A stretch of 38,363 bases of DNA, taken from contig JAHLWV010000003.1 of the NCBI GenBank assembly GCA_019057735.1, positions 1-38,363 on the forward strand. Reading direction: 5' to 3'. Shown here piece by piece: positions 17,103 through 25,050 of this stretch (position 1 is the first letter of the stretch; each line of letters begins with the position of its first letter). The notes under the pieces were generated by a model. The model was not told the DNA's origin. It saw only the letters and a list, made by a program, of their open reading frames with translations, and did not search any database. The DNA is from Promethearchaeota archaeon (GTDB lineage: Archaea > Asgardarchaeota > Lokiarchaeia > Sigynarchaeales > SOKP01). The translations under genes and the position numbers were made by a program.

Positions 17103-17552
17103 TTATGAAAGATAATTAGGTAAAAGAACGCTGCAATTGAATTTGTTTAAATACGCTACTATATAATTTATTAAGCGTTTTAAATCGCGTTTAGTTTCAA
17201 GAATATTGCTATTATTATATTCTGCGAATTGTTTTGGTCCAATTGCAATTAACAACCCCGATAGATCCTTCTCTCTCTTAATAAAAAGCCAAAAAGGTTT
17301 TTTTTTTTCATTATCTTTAATAAGGAGTAGCATCCATGGATTTAAGGTCCACTCTTTAGAATCAGGGCCGATTACTTTTTCTATCGCATGTCCCGTAGAA
17401 TATTTTTTAGTTATTTTTATAGCTTTTACTAACCGGTTAAAGTAGGACCGCTTCAATTTTAAATACCCATTGAAATAGGATTTAGCGTCGTAGAGTTCTA
17501 TTTCATTACCCGTTCCATCTGGGAATTTTAAGTTAATTTTCCAAGTGCTCAT
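17103..17552 (-). CDS. Unknown protein at the end of the RNase P operon
   Basis: 149 residues, soluble, lysine-rich, with tryptophans (KEWTLNPWMLLL, KKPFWLFIKREKD) that suggest a small alpha/beta domain. I recognise no family. It begins 22 bases after the Pop5 gene in the same direction and is the last gene of an apparent Rpp30-Pop5-unknown operon. Other archaeal RNase P operons often continue with proteasome or exosome genes; this is neither. An RNA-binding or RNase P accessory role is a guess from context. Confidence 0.6.
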   Translation of the reverse strand: MSTWKINLKFPDGTGNEIELYDAKSYFNGYLKLKRSYFNRLVKAIKITKKYSTGHAIEKVIGPDSKEWTLNPWMLLLIKDNEKKKPFWLFIKREKDLSGLLIAIGPKQFAEYNNSNILETKRDLKRLINYIVAYLNKFNCSVLLPNYLS

Positions 17553-17574
17553 ATTAAATCCAAATAATTATTCT

Positions 17575-17916
17575 TTAGCTTATTTCCATAATTTGAATAT
17601 CTTTAATATTCTTTTTATTTTTATCCAAAAACAAATTTTTAGTAATTTGAATGCTACGAATAGTCCCGGATGTTTTTATTGGAGAAAAAACGAATTTATT
17701 ACCGGATATTTCAGTAATTAAAGTCAAAGCTGAAATCACGATTTCCTTTGTTTGATGAGAGCATCTTATAATTCCAAAACCTTCTAAAAAATTAATATCA
17801 ACCAACCACAATCCTACTCTACTAGCTTCTTTTAAGCCAAAATACTTCCATAAGGATGCCCATATCGAATTTAGAATATCTTGCTTATTCAAAGGTTTTT
17901 TATTTTCCGATATCAC
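17575..17916 (-). CDS. rnp2: RNase P protein component 2 (Pop5)
   Basis: 113 residues with the Pop5/Rpp14 pattern: an N-terminal helix (DILNSIWASLWKYFG), the strand FGIIRCSHQTKEIVISALTLI, and S-G-T-I-R-S near residue 83. It partners Rpp30 in archaeal RNase P, which removes the 5' leader of pre-tRNAs. It starts with GTG, 38 bases after the end of the Rpp30 gene, which is the usual archaeal arrangement. No clear SD precedes it. Confidence 0.85.
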   Translation of the reverse strand: MISENKKPLNKQDILNSIWASLWKYFGLKEASRVGLWLVDINFLEGFGIIRCSHQTKEIVISALTLITEISGNKFVFSPIKTSGTIRSIQITKNLFLDKNKKNIKDIQIMEIS

Positions 17917-17954
17917 TTTGAATAGTATATATCTATGACGTTCACTTTTTACGA

Positions 17955-18680
17955 CTATTTTTCACCCCGATTTATTAGTTTTACACCCGATTCTATGAAA
18001 TTTCTATCTTGTCGCATTTGTACTCGATTTAGAAGAGAAACTACATTTTTAGAGAAACAATTTTTAGCTCGCAGCAGTGAAATGCCTAATAGGGTATGAC
18101 AAACGCTAATTAAAGCTCTAGGGTGTCGTATTGAATAAAGATCGTCAAAATTCCCACTTATTATATAGTTTGCTTTTAAATTATTAGCTAAGTGTACGCC
18201 TCGGTAAAGATTCCTTAGATTTTTGGATTGTAATGATTTGTTTTTTACCATAATTGACGCAAGCGAAAATTCGATGAACGATTGATTTTGTTTGGTAAGC
18301 GAAATTACTCCTGGAAAAATAGTTTTGAGTGCAATTTGCTCTGAAAACGAGATTACATCCACTCTGGAATCTTTAGCTGCTTGGATTTGAATTTTTTTAT
18401 CGGCAGATTCAACCACTATAATGTTGGATGATTGTCCAATTCCTTTGAGTTTCTTGATTAAGCTTTCTAGATTTTTTGGATTAATAGTAGTGCGATATTT
18501 AATATTTATATTTGTGATCTCTTCTATTCTTCTTTTTAAATCGGGTTGCTTTTTTTCTCTATTATTTTCAAGTTCTACAATCACATTTTGAATCCCTAAT
18601 AATTTACAAAAACATAATTTTTCCTCAATTTCCTTGAAGTTGTTAGTATTTACCCTTAACCTTGACTCAAAATATGACAA
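17955..18680 (-). CDS. rnp3: RNase P protein component 3 (Rpp30)
   Basis: 241 residues of a PHP-like TIM barrel of the Rpp30 family. Recognisable parts are the strand/helix unit IIVVESADKKIQIQAAKDSRVDVISFS, IEFSLASIM, the region NLKANYIISGNFDDLYSIRHPRAL (family: ISSgA.....R.p) and LLGISLLRAKNCFS near the C-terminus. It forms the Pop5-Rpp30 heterotetramer that activates the catalytic RNA. The start is TTG at 18680, with no better upstream codon. First gene of the RNase P operon. The gene for the RNA subunit is not in this window. Confidence 0.88.
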   Translation of the reverse strand: MSYFESRLRVNTNNFKEIEEKLCFCKLLGIQNVIVELENNREKKQPDLKRRIEEITNINIKYRTTINPKNLESLIKKLKGIGQSSNIIVVESADKKIQIQAAKDSRVDVISFSEQIALKTIFPGVISLTKQNQSFIEFSLASIMVKNKSLQSKNLRNLYRGVHLANNLKANYIISGNFDDLYSIRHPRALISVCHTLLGISLLRAKNCFSKNVVSLLNRVQMRQDRNFIESGVKLINRGEK

Positions 18681-18800
18681 TCAGATCTTAACCTCTAATT
18701 TCAGATCGGGATTTATCTGTAGCGTTTTCGATGTTTTAAGTGTTTATAAATAAAAAAAAATTTATTAGAATAAATATTTTACATGTTATATATTTTATAA
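18681..18800. promoter_or_regulatory. Divergent promoter region (RNase P operon / DUF39-ferredoxin)
   Basis: A TATA-like GTTTATAAATA at about 18742-18752 fits the plus-strand gene at 18801, giving a leader of about 30 bases. A second A/T-rich box (TTATATATTTTATA, 18787-18800) lies directly before that gene. The minus-strand promoter for Rpp30 is not obvious. Confidence 0.35.
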
Positions 18801-20099
18801 GTGGTTCTATTGGCTAATAAACGAAAGCTTTCTGATATAAAGAGAAAAATTCATAACGGCAACGCAAATGTTCTTACTGCTCAAGAATTTATCAGTCGCG
18901 TTGAAAAGGGAGAAAACTTTAAGTTTGAAGACATTGACGTGATTACAACTGCCACGAAAGGTCTAATGAGTGGAATTATGGGCGTATTTTCATTTAGATT
19001 AACTCCCCCAAAAACATTAAGAAAATTTACTGAAATAACTCTTAACGGAATCCCTGCTTTTCCTGGACCGTGCCCCAATGAATATTTAGGAATTGCTGAT
19101 CTAATTGTTTACGGTACTGCTCAAAGTCGTTTAAGAGAAAATTATTGTGGAGGTTCCTTGTTTAGGGAAATAGTGGAAGGAAAACCAATCTCCATCCATG
19201 CTAAAAGCAGTGAAGGTAGTATGATCGATATGGATTTAACATTAAAAGAAATGCAATATGCAAAACTGATGGGAACTCGCCAAGCTATAAAAAATTATAA
19301 TGCAATGCTTAACTGCGAAACATATCAAGTAGATACGATATTTTCATGTCTTCCTTTTGAACCCAATAAGTCAGAACTAACATTTTCTGGCTGTGGTGCT
19401 CTAAATCCTTTCCAAAACGATCCTCATTTCCGAACTTTTGGAGTGGGATCACCACTTCTAGTCAATGGAGCTCTTGGATATTTAATGGGTCCTGGAACGC
19501 GTAATTATATCGCAAAACCTAATATGATGACAATCGCTCCCATGAATCAAATGAAACCAGAATATTTGGGAGCTTTTAAAACTTCTTATGGATTAGAACC
19601 CATTTGCTCGATAGCTGTTCCCATACCTATCTTAACTGACAAAATTTTTAATGATATTGTCAAATCAGACAGAGATGTTAAATTAACCATTTTGAGTCTC
19701 GTGGGACGTGAAAAAGTTGGAGAAATCACTTACGCAGATGTATGGGATAATAATTTCGTAATGAAATTTAACTCTGAGGCGTGTAGTAAAGGATATAAGT
19801 GTAAAGTTATAGATAACTGCCCTACAAACGCTTTTATTATAATAGATGGATTAATCTCAGCAATCGATAGATCTAAATGTTTTAATTGTGGAAATTGTGT
19901 AAGGCTATGTCCCGACGCATTTAGTATGAACCTAAAATCAATTCAATATGAAGGAAATGAAATTCCCGTTGTCTTAAGGCAATCTGATAGGGCAGGAGCT
20001 ATCATGCTAGCTGATGAACTTAAACAACAGATTCTAAAAGAGGAATTTCAGTTAAAAAAGCCAACTGGAAGGCTAGATTTTGCTGAAAAATTAAAATAG
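18801..20099 (+). CDS. DUF39-ferredoxin protein, methanogenesis marker 16-like
   Basis: 432 residues: a DUF39/HcyBio-type domain (about 1-330) fused to a C-terminal ferredoxin domain. Diagnostic stretches are ATKGLMSGIMGVFSF, FPGPCPNEYLG (89-97), TFSGCGALNPFQNDP and MKPEYLGAFKTS; these resemble what I remember of methanogenesis marker protein 16 more than the sulfide-incorporating homocysteine enzymes, because the Cys of GTFG-x-MC and the GTDCYP Cys of the latter are absent. The ferredoxin part has one full motif (CFNCGNCVRLCP), but the other has only CSKGYKC...NCP, giving seven cysteines rather than eight. Role unknown; a redox or sulfur-transfer reaction is likely. GTG at 18801 is used; TTG at 18810 is an alternative. 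Confidence 0.7.
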   Translation: MVLLANKRKLSDIKRKIHNGNANVLTAQEFISRVEKGENFKFEDIDVITTATKGLMSGIMGVFSFRLTPPKTLRKFTEITLNGIPAFPGPCPNEYLGIADLIVYGTAQSRLRENYCGGSLFREIVEGKPISIHAKSSEGSMIDMDLTLKEMQYAKLMGTRQAIKNYNAMLNCETYQVDTIFSCLPFEPNKSELTFSGCGALNPFQNDPHFRTFGVGSPLLVNGALGYLMGPGTRNYIAKPNMMTIAPMNQMKPEYLGAFKTSYGLEPICSIAVPIPILTDKIFNDIVKSDRDVKLTILSLVGREKVGEITYADVWDNNFVMKFNSEACSKGYKCKVIDNCPTNAFIIIDGLISAIDRSKCFNCGNCVRLCPDAFSMNLKSIQYEGNEIPVVLRQSDRAGAIMLADELKQQILKEEFQLKKPTGRLDFAEKLK

Positions 20100-20132
20100 C
20101 ATCAAATCATAATTAAAGGTTAATTCTGAACG

Positions 20133-20469
20133 ACTGATATTAAATTAGATAAAGCTGATCAGATTGGGATTGTAGTAAATAATATCGAAAAAGCGGCTCA
20201 AATGTATCAAAAGCTTTTTAATTTTAAGTGTTACCTCAATATCGTTGAACAGAGCACAACTGTTAACTATAAGGGGAAAGAGGCGACCTTTAACACGAAA
20301 AAAATTATGCAATTCTTTGGGGGGAAACACCGGCTTATAACACTTAGGTATTTTCACAAAAGACGCTGAAGAATTAATTAAACAATTTAAACAACAATTT
20401 AATGTGGATACCGCTCAAGTGCGAAAATTGGGGAATCTAGGATAGTATCTTGAAATCCTTGAGTTATGA
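20133..20469 (+). pseudogene. Broken VOC/glyoxalase-family gene
   Basis: One frame from 20133 reads DQIGIVVNNIEKAAQMYQKL, typical of the first half of a VOC protein (methylmalonyl-CoA epimerase or glyoxalase type), and ends at TGA 20367. The second half continues in another frame from 20341 (HLGIFTKDAEELIKQFKQQF...) with an in-frame TAG before LEILEL and a final TGA at 20467. No start codon remains: the expected ATG position reads ACG. So it has at least one frameshift, one nonsense codon and a lost start. It is probably a decayed gene, though assembly error in one spot cannot be excluded. Confidence 0.75.
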
Positions 20470-20534
20470 CATTAAACCATTGGTTTCTGTTCTTATGTAA
20501 TAAAGTTTATTTTTCATTTATAATACTTCAATTC

Positions 20535-22277
20535 ATGTCAAATAAAAATGCTAATCCCTTAGACGGAGGAGATTTAGTTGTGAAAAGCCTCCTTAAAGAG
20601 GGAATCACTAAAATTTTCGGCATCGTTGGCGGAGAATTGTTAAGGATTTATGACGCTATAGAACGGTATGGTCGAGAAGAAGGCATAGATACTGTAATGG
20701 TTCGCCATGAGCAAGCTGCAGGACACATGGCAGACGCTTGGGCACGCGCTACTGGAAAATTAGGTGTCTGCTTAGGGACCGCAGGACCAGGTGTCACTCA
20801 TCTTGTTCCGGCCGTGGCTGTAGCGTGGGCAGACTCAATCCCACTTCTTGTTATCGGAGCGCAGATAGGAAGGATGTTTGATGATACAGGCATTCTTCAG
20901 GGTGGTTTAGATCAAATGAAATTAATGGAACCGATTACAAAAGCACAAATATCAGTTGAAGAACCTTATGAAATTCCAAGAGCAGTACAAAGAGCTATTA
21001 AAGTTGCAATGTCAGGGAGAAGAGGTCCCGTTTTTCTAGAATTTCGAGAAACAGCTCTTGTTAGAAAAGCTTCTGAGGATGATCTTAAAAACATTTTAGA
21101 GCCTGAGCAATATAGACCAATTGATAGACCTGTTGGAAACCCAAAATCGATTAAGGCAGCGATAGAAATTTTAAAAACTGCAAAAAATCCGTTGATCGTT
21201 GCGGGAGGAGGAATTCACGCCTCAGATGCGTCTACCGAACTTAAAAAATTATCTACAACATACAAAATTCCTTGCGGAACAAGCATAAACGGTGTTGGTG
21301 CTATTGATATTCGCAGTGAAACATATGTTGGGTCGTATCTAGTTGCAAACGCATACCGAAAAGCAGTGTCGGAAGCTGATGTAGTTATTTCTTTCGGTGC
21401 TAAATGGGATTATTCAATTCTGTTTGGAGCTCCCCCCATTTGGAATCCAAACGCGAAAATTATTCAAAACGATATCGACCCAGAAATGATCGGTCGAAAT
21501 AGAAAAGTGTCTGTTGCTATTATTGGCGACGCTAAGGTCGTAATAAATCAGTTACTAGCAGAAATGGAAAAATCGCTCCCTAAAGAAAAAATTTCTGAAT
21601 GGTCCGAATGGAATTCTTATCTTTCAGATCTCAGGAAAAATGACGCTTCAGCAGTTCAAAAATTGTTGAAATACGATAAGCTACCAATGAAACCAGAAAG
21701 ATTTGCTTACGAAGTCTTAGATTCAATAAAACACGATTCTCAACTGGTAATTGATGGTGGTGATATAGCCGTCTTCACTTTTGGGTTAATTAGTAATTTC
21801 CCTCGCGATCCAAGAACGCTATATTTCCCATTAACGATGGGACATCTCGGTACGGGCATCCCATACGCTATAGGTGCCCAAATAGCTAATCCTGATAAAC
21901 AAGTCGTTTGCATTAACGGAGACGGTAGTTTTATGTTCAATGTTCAAGAACTTGATACGGCTGTTCGCCTAAATTTACCTATTATTATTATTATTGCTAA
22001 TAATTGCGCGTGGGGCATGATTAAAAGCAAGCAAAAAGGGGAACTTAAGAAGAGATATTGCGATGTAGATTTCCCGCCAACTAATTATGCAGAAATAGCA
22101 AAGGGGTTCGGTTGTTACGGCGAAAAAATAGAAAAACCAGAAGATATTAGACCTGCTATACAAAGAGCAATAGAATCTAAAAGACCAGCCGTTTTGGATG
22201 TAGATATCGCTTTTGAAACTCCCATTGCGATGAAAGTAATCGGAAATCTTAAAAAAAACCGTGGATTGTACGGTTAA
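20535..22277 (+). CDS. Acetolactate-synthase-like thiamine diphosphate enzyme
   Basis: 580 residues with the three TPP-enzyme domains: pyrimidine-binding (1-170, catalytic Glu59 in RHEQAAGHMADAWAR), central (about 200-330, ADVVISFGAKWD) and pyrophosphate-binding (about 380-560, with the GDGSFMFN...NN thiamine motif starting near 461). ALS, benzoylformate decarboxylase, oxalyl-CoA decarboxylase and glyoxylate carboligase all share this plan, so the substrate is undecided. No small regulatory subunit gene (ilvH) is near, which argues mildly against anabolic ALS. I used ATG 20535, not the in-frame ATG at 20466, because the family begins just before DGGDLVVKSLLKEG and the extra 23 residues overlap the VOC pseudogene. 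An SDR follows in the same direction. Confidence 0.8.
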   Translation: MSNKNANPLDGGDLVVKSLLKEGITKIFGIVGGELLRIYDAIERYGREEGIDTVMVRHEQAAGHMADAWARATGKLGVCLGTAGPGVTHLVPAVAVAWADSIPLLVIGAQIGRMFDDTGILQGGLDQMKLMEPITKAQISVEEPYEIPRAVQRAIKVAMSGRRGPVFLEFRETALVRKASEDDLKNILEPEQYRPIDRPVGNPKSIKAAIEILKTAKNPLIVAGGGIHASDASTELKKLSTTYKIPCGTSINGVGAIDIRSETYVGSYLVANAYRKAVSEADVVISFGAKWDYSILFGAPPIWNPNAKIIQNDIDPEMIGRNRKVSVAIIGDAKVVINQLLAEMEKSLPKEKISEWSEWNSYLSDLRKNDASAVQKLLKYDKLPMKPERFAYEVLDSIKHDSQLVIDGGDIAVFTFGLISNFPRDPRTLYFPLTMGHLGTGIPYAIGAQIANPDKQVVCINGDGSFMFNVQELDTAVRLNLPIIIIIANNCAWGMIKSKQKGELKKRYCDVDFPPTNYAEIAKGFGCYGEKIEKPEDIRPAIQRAIESKRPAVLDVDIAFETPIAMKVIGNLKKNRGLYG

Positions 22278-22413
22278 TTTTCTTATATTATATTTTCTTA
22301 ATTCCTTTTTTAATTTTTAAAGATTTTTAAATAACATTTAATTCAATGTAGAATAAACCTAATCTAAAAAACGCTTATAAATTAATTTCCATAATTCTAA
22401 GAGGTAAAAAATT

Positions 22414-23217
22414 TTGTCAGATGATATGTTTTTAGAAGGAAAGACGGCTCTAATTACCGGAGCGGGCAGCGGATTTGGTCAAAAAATGGCAATCGCATTT
22501 GCTGCTAAAGGGGCAAATTTAGTCTTAAATGATATTAACGATTCAGGTCTAGAAGAAACGCGCGATTTAGTTCTGAAGCAAAATAAAGCCCAGATTCTCT
22601 TAGTTAAAGCCGATGTTTCAAAATCTGAAGAAGTAAACGAGATGGCTAAAAAAACTTTTGAGACTTTCGATAATGTCTTTTTACTTGTGAACAACGCAGG
22701 TATCGATGGAGGTCTCTACACGTCATTAAAAGCAAAAGAGGCTGTTTATGATAAAGTGTTCGCAATCAATGTAAAAGGCCCATTAAATGTAACCAAGGCG
22801 TTTTTTCGAAGAATGAAACGCCAAAAGCAGTTCAAACCCATAACAGCCAAAGTCATAAACATCGCTTCTGTTGCAGGAACACCAAATGGCACAAATCCCA
22901 TGCTTGGCATTTATAGCGCAAGTAAGGCAGCGTTAATCGCATTTACGCGGCTTTGGGCCCTTGAATTAGGTCCCAGTAACATAACTGTAAACGCTATAAG
23001 TCCTGGAGTATTCCTAACGCCTATATATAACAACGATCCCAAATTAATTCGTCAATTTCTCGAAACAAGAAAAATTAAGATACCAATTGACAGGATAGGT
23101 GAAGCAAAATGGGTAGCTGACTTGGCATTATTTTTAGCATCTCCTACAGCAGATTATATTACCGGACAAAACCTGGTTGTTGATGGAGGAATGTCAATTT
23201 CGATTAGCAAACTGTAA
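22414..23217 (+). CDS. Short-chain dehydrogenase/reductase (SDR), classical
   Basis: 267 residues with all classical SDR elements: TGAGSGFGQ near residue 15 (NAD(P) loop), NNAG at about 92-95, serine in INIASVAG, and the catalytic Y-x3-K in IYSASKAAL; it ends with ITGQNLVVDGG. N-D-I-N-D after the second strand suggests NAD rather than NADP preference. Substrate unknown. TTG at 22414 is chosen because GAGGT at 22401-22405 lies at SD distance; an ATG four codons later is possible. It lies 136 bases behind the TPP enzyme and might act on its ketone/acyloin product, which is inference. Confidence 0.9.
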   Translation: MSDDMFLEGKTALITGAGSGFGQKMAIAFAAKGANLVLNDINDSGLEETRDLVLKQNKAQILLVKADVSKSEEVNEMAKKTFETFDNVFLLVNNAGIDGGLYTSLKAKEAVYDKVFAINVKGPLNVTKAFFRRMKRQKQFKPITAKVINIASVAGTPNGTNPMLGIYSASKAALIAFTRLWALELGPSNITVNAISPGVFLTPIYNNDPKLIRQFLETRKIKIPIDRIGEAKWVADLALFLASPTADYITGQNLVVDGGMSISISKL

Positions 23218-23399
23218 ATCAATGATCTCACTAATAATCCAAGAATTTTTATAAAATTTCTATTTTTTATTGTTTTTGATTGATTTATTCATTATAAAAG
23301 GATTATAGCACCGAACTTAAACACCGATTAGTGAAAAATTTAAGTTTTTTGAGAATTCCTAGGTTACAGTTTTCATATTCTCAATATTTGAGCAAAGGA
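23218..23399. other. Intergenic, no gene recognised
   Basis: AT-rich sequence between the SDR stop and the minus-strand mini-module C. A T-rich string near 23260-23280 may terminate the SDR transcript. No RNA gene or coding frame is convincing. Confidence 0.3.
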
Positions 23400-23400
23400 T

Positions 23401-23471
23401 AAAAAAAGAAAGAAAAGTAAATAATGCTATTATAAAGAGCGAATAAACAAATTGCTCTTATAATAAACACC
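23401..23471 (-). terminator. Hairpin plus T tract of copy C
   Basis: On the minus strand TATTATAAGAGC pairs with GCTCTT-TATAATA with a single bulged T, around a 13-base loop, and GTG/CAT closes the base. A run of T and C follows. It is the most stable of the three hairpins by inspection. Confidence 0.55.
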
Positions 23472-23474
23472 AAT

Positions 23475-23504
23475 TTATGGTACGCTACCTACTTCACCAG
23501 GCAT
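23475..23504 (-). CDS. Putative 9-residue micropeptide MPGEVGSVP (copy C)
   Basis: ATG to TAA encodes MPGEVGSVP. AAAGGAG with TGAT just after it is a near-complete match to the anti-SD of archaeal 16S rRNA, six to seven bases before the ATG. This is the best evidence that the module is translated. Residues G3, G6, V8 and P9 are shared with copies A and B; the variable positions differ in charge (R, Q, E at residue 4). Confidence 0.45.
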   Translation of the reverse strand: MPGEVGSVP

Positions 23505-23712
23505 TTTAATCACTCCTTTAAATATTAAAAAATAATGAACATATTTTTCTCTTTTATAAATCATATACTTTTTCCCGTTTTTTCTTTACTTATTAATGTT
23601 GATTCAAATTGATTATTTAAACTACGAAAATGTAGTAGGAGATTTTTAAATAAATAAAGTTGTATAAAAACAATTTAAAAAACTTAGATTTTTATTATTT
23701 TAATAAAATTGT

Positions 23713-23832
23713 ATGTTAGTAGGTAGTGGATATGATAGGGAAATTATAATCTTATTTTTGGCTAAAGCGGCTGATCTAGTTTTAGCTGACATTAATATAA
23801 ATAATAAGATTAAAATTTTGAATTTTAAGTGA
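23713..23832 (+). pseudogene. Fragment of an SDR dehydrogenase N-terminus
   Basis: A 39-codon open frame reads VGSGYDREIIILFLAKAADL then VLADIN, which mirrors the classical SDR start G-x-G-x-G-R-E-I-A-L-x-x-A-x-x-G-A-D-L-V-L-A-D-I-N. The glycine motif is damaged (YDR for IGR) and nothing of the remaining 220 residues follows. It is a decayed remnant, not a working gene. It lies between mini-module C and the second DUF885-like gene. Confidence 0.6.
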
Positions 23833-23838
23833 GTAATT

Positions 23839-25050
23839 TTATAACAAGTCAGAAGGTAAGATCGGATTAATCAAAAGATTTCGAAAATCTTTAACTGAAG
23901 GGAATTCCCCATATTTTTTTTTTATGATATTCATTCCGAGGTTATATGTAAAAGCATTTTTTGAGTACACTGGATCATTGAGTCTTTTTATTTGATTTCT
24001 TAGGTCATCTTCACCAAAAATCTCAAAATTTTTACCGTAGCTAATCAATTCCTCATCAGTGTAATGATCAATAAGAGCGTGATAAGCAAAATTATACCAA
24101 AAAAGGTTAAGTTTATTTCTTACTCTATTTTGTGCAATCATGGTTTCTAAGGAATCTTCTTTTGATGCATCTGGACAAAACTCGTTTAACCCAATTTCTG
24201 CTTGATCTCGATAAGAAAAAAGCACATTTAGAGCAAGATCTGCTATACCTTCACTAATCAATAGTTTAGGAGAATTCAGTAGTAAAATTGAGTGTTCAAA
24301 TTGATTTAACTCACGATACAACATACCTTCTTTAACAGAAAATTCCGTATGATGTCCCGGATATCCTTCGTGAGCAGAATACATCAGTAAAACAGTCCAG
24401 TACATATCAAATTTCGGATTAACTTCTATTCGACTATTATACTTACCTAAATACCATTCGTAACATGCCCATTTTATATTATTATTATTTTTTTCTTGTG
24501 CTAAATCTAATAGAATTTGCTCATTCTCAGGTAAGAGATTTATAAACAACTCCTTTGTTCGTTTCTCCGTGATTTCAAGTGCTCTTTTAAAAAATTTGAA
24601 AACATTTTCCTCGGGTACTCTGCGTTTTATCCTTAATTTTTCGATTCGTTCTTCTAAACTTCCAGGACCGCAGTATGCTTCGTCATACTCCTTTTTAAAA
24701 TTTTTCAGTTCTGATTCATTGGCAGGCTGTAAAGCAACATCATACAGTTTTAAAAATTGATCTTCTATTGAAATTTCGATTCCATTAAGTAATTCTATTA
24801 AAGTCCTCATTGCCGTTAACATTTTTTCTAAGTATTGTTCACGTTTAATGTCATAACCTTGTAAGCCCAGTTTGTTTAATAATATGTCAGAATCAATCAA
24901 TAGTTTGCTTGGCGAGGTTATATGTTCATTATCGATAATTTGACGAAGTTTTTCTGGACCGTAATAAAAATCAACATACCCCTTGATATGTTTATTGATT
25001 CGGAGCGCAAGAAGTAAAAAATCTTCACCAAACTTGGATAATTTTTTCAT
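23839..25050 (-). CDS. DUF885-like metallopeptidase-like protein (paralogue 2)
   Basis: 403 residues, the same length as paralogue 1 at 120-1331 and collinear with it throughout. The metal motif is HEGYPGHH and the downstream glutamate lies in ISEGIADLA. Both copies keep NPILPSDL at the C-terminus. Divergence is spread over the whole length while the motif is intact, which points to two maintained functional paralogues, not a recent duplication or pseudogene. The gene is inverted relative to paralogue 1 and is followed on its own strand by mini-module C. Soluble, no signal peptide. Peptidase activity and substrate are inferred from the family motif only. Confidence 0.75.
   Translation of the reverse strand: MKKLSKFGEDFLLLALRINKHIKGYVDFYYGPEKLRQIIDNEHITSPSKLLIDSDILLNKLGLQGYDIKREQYLEKMLTAMRTLIELLNGIEISIEDQFLKLYDVALQPANESELKNFKKEYDEAYCGPGSLEERIEKLRIKRRVPEENVFKFFKRALEITEKRTKELFINLLPENEQILLDLAQEKNNNNIKWACYEWYLGKYNSRIEVNPKFDMYWTVLLMYSAHEGYPGHHTEFSVKEGMLYRELNQFEHSILLLNSPKLLISEGIADLALNVLFSYRDQAEIGLNEFCPDASKEDSLETMIAQNRVRNKLNLFWYNFAYHALIDHYTDEELISYGKNFEIFGEDDLRNQIKRLNDPVYSKNAFTYNLGMNIIKKKYGEFPSVKDFRNLLINPILPSDLL

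Larger units (their letters stand above)
23400..23520 (-). ncRNA. Mini-module copy C: strong SD, 9-codon ORF, hairpin, T tract
   Basis: This is the clearest copy. On the minus strand it runs TAAAGGAGTG (SD, 23511-23520), ATG at 23504, TAA at 23477-23475, hairpin 23470-23424, T-rich tract to about 23400. It lies 319 bases downstream of the second DUF885-like gene, on the same strand, as copies A and B lie downstream of the first. A TATA-like ATTTATAAAAG (about 23550-23562, minus) would give a leader of about 20-30 bases. The convergent SDR means there is no downstream gene to regulate in cis. Confidence 0.6.

Noticed and set aside
20466..20534. Upstream ATG as start of the TPP enzyme
   Set aside because: The extra 23 residues are hydrophobic and unlike the family, overlap the VOC pseudogene, and ATG 20535 matches the family N-terminus.
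1..25050. Composite transposon bounded by the DUF885-like copies
   Set aside because: No transposase, terminal inverted repeats or target-site duplication were seen, and the paralogues are well diverged.
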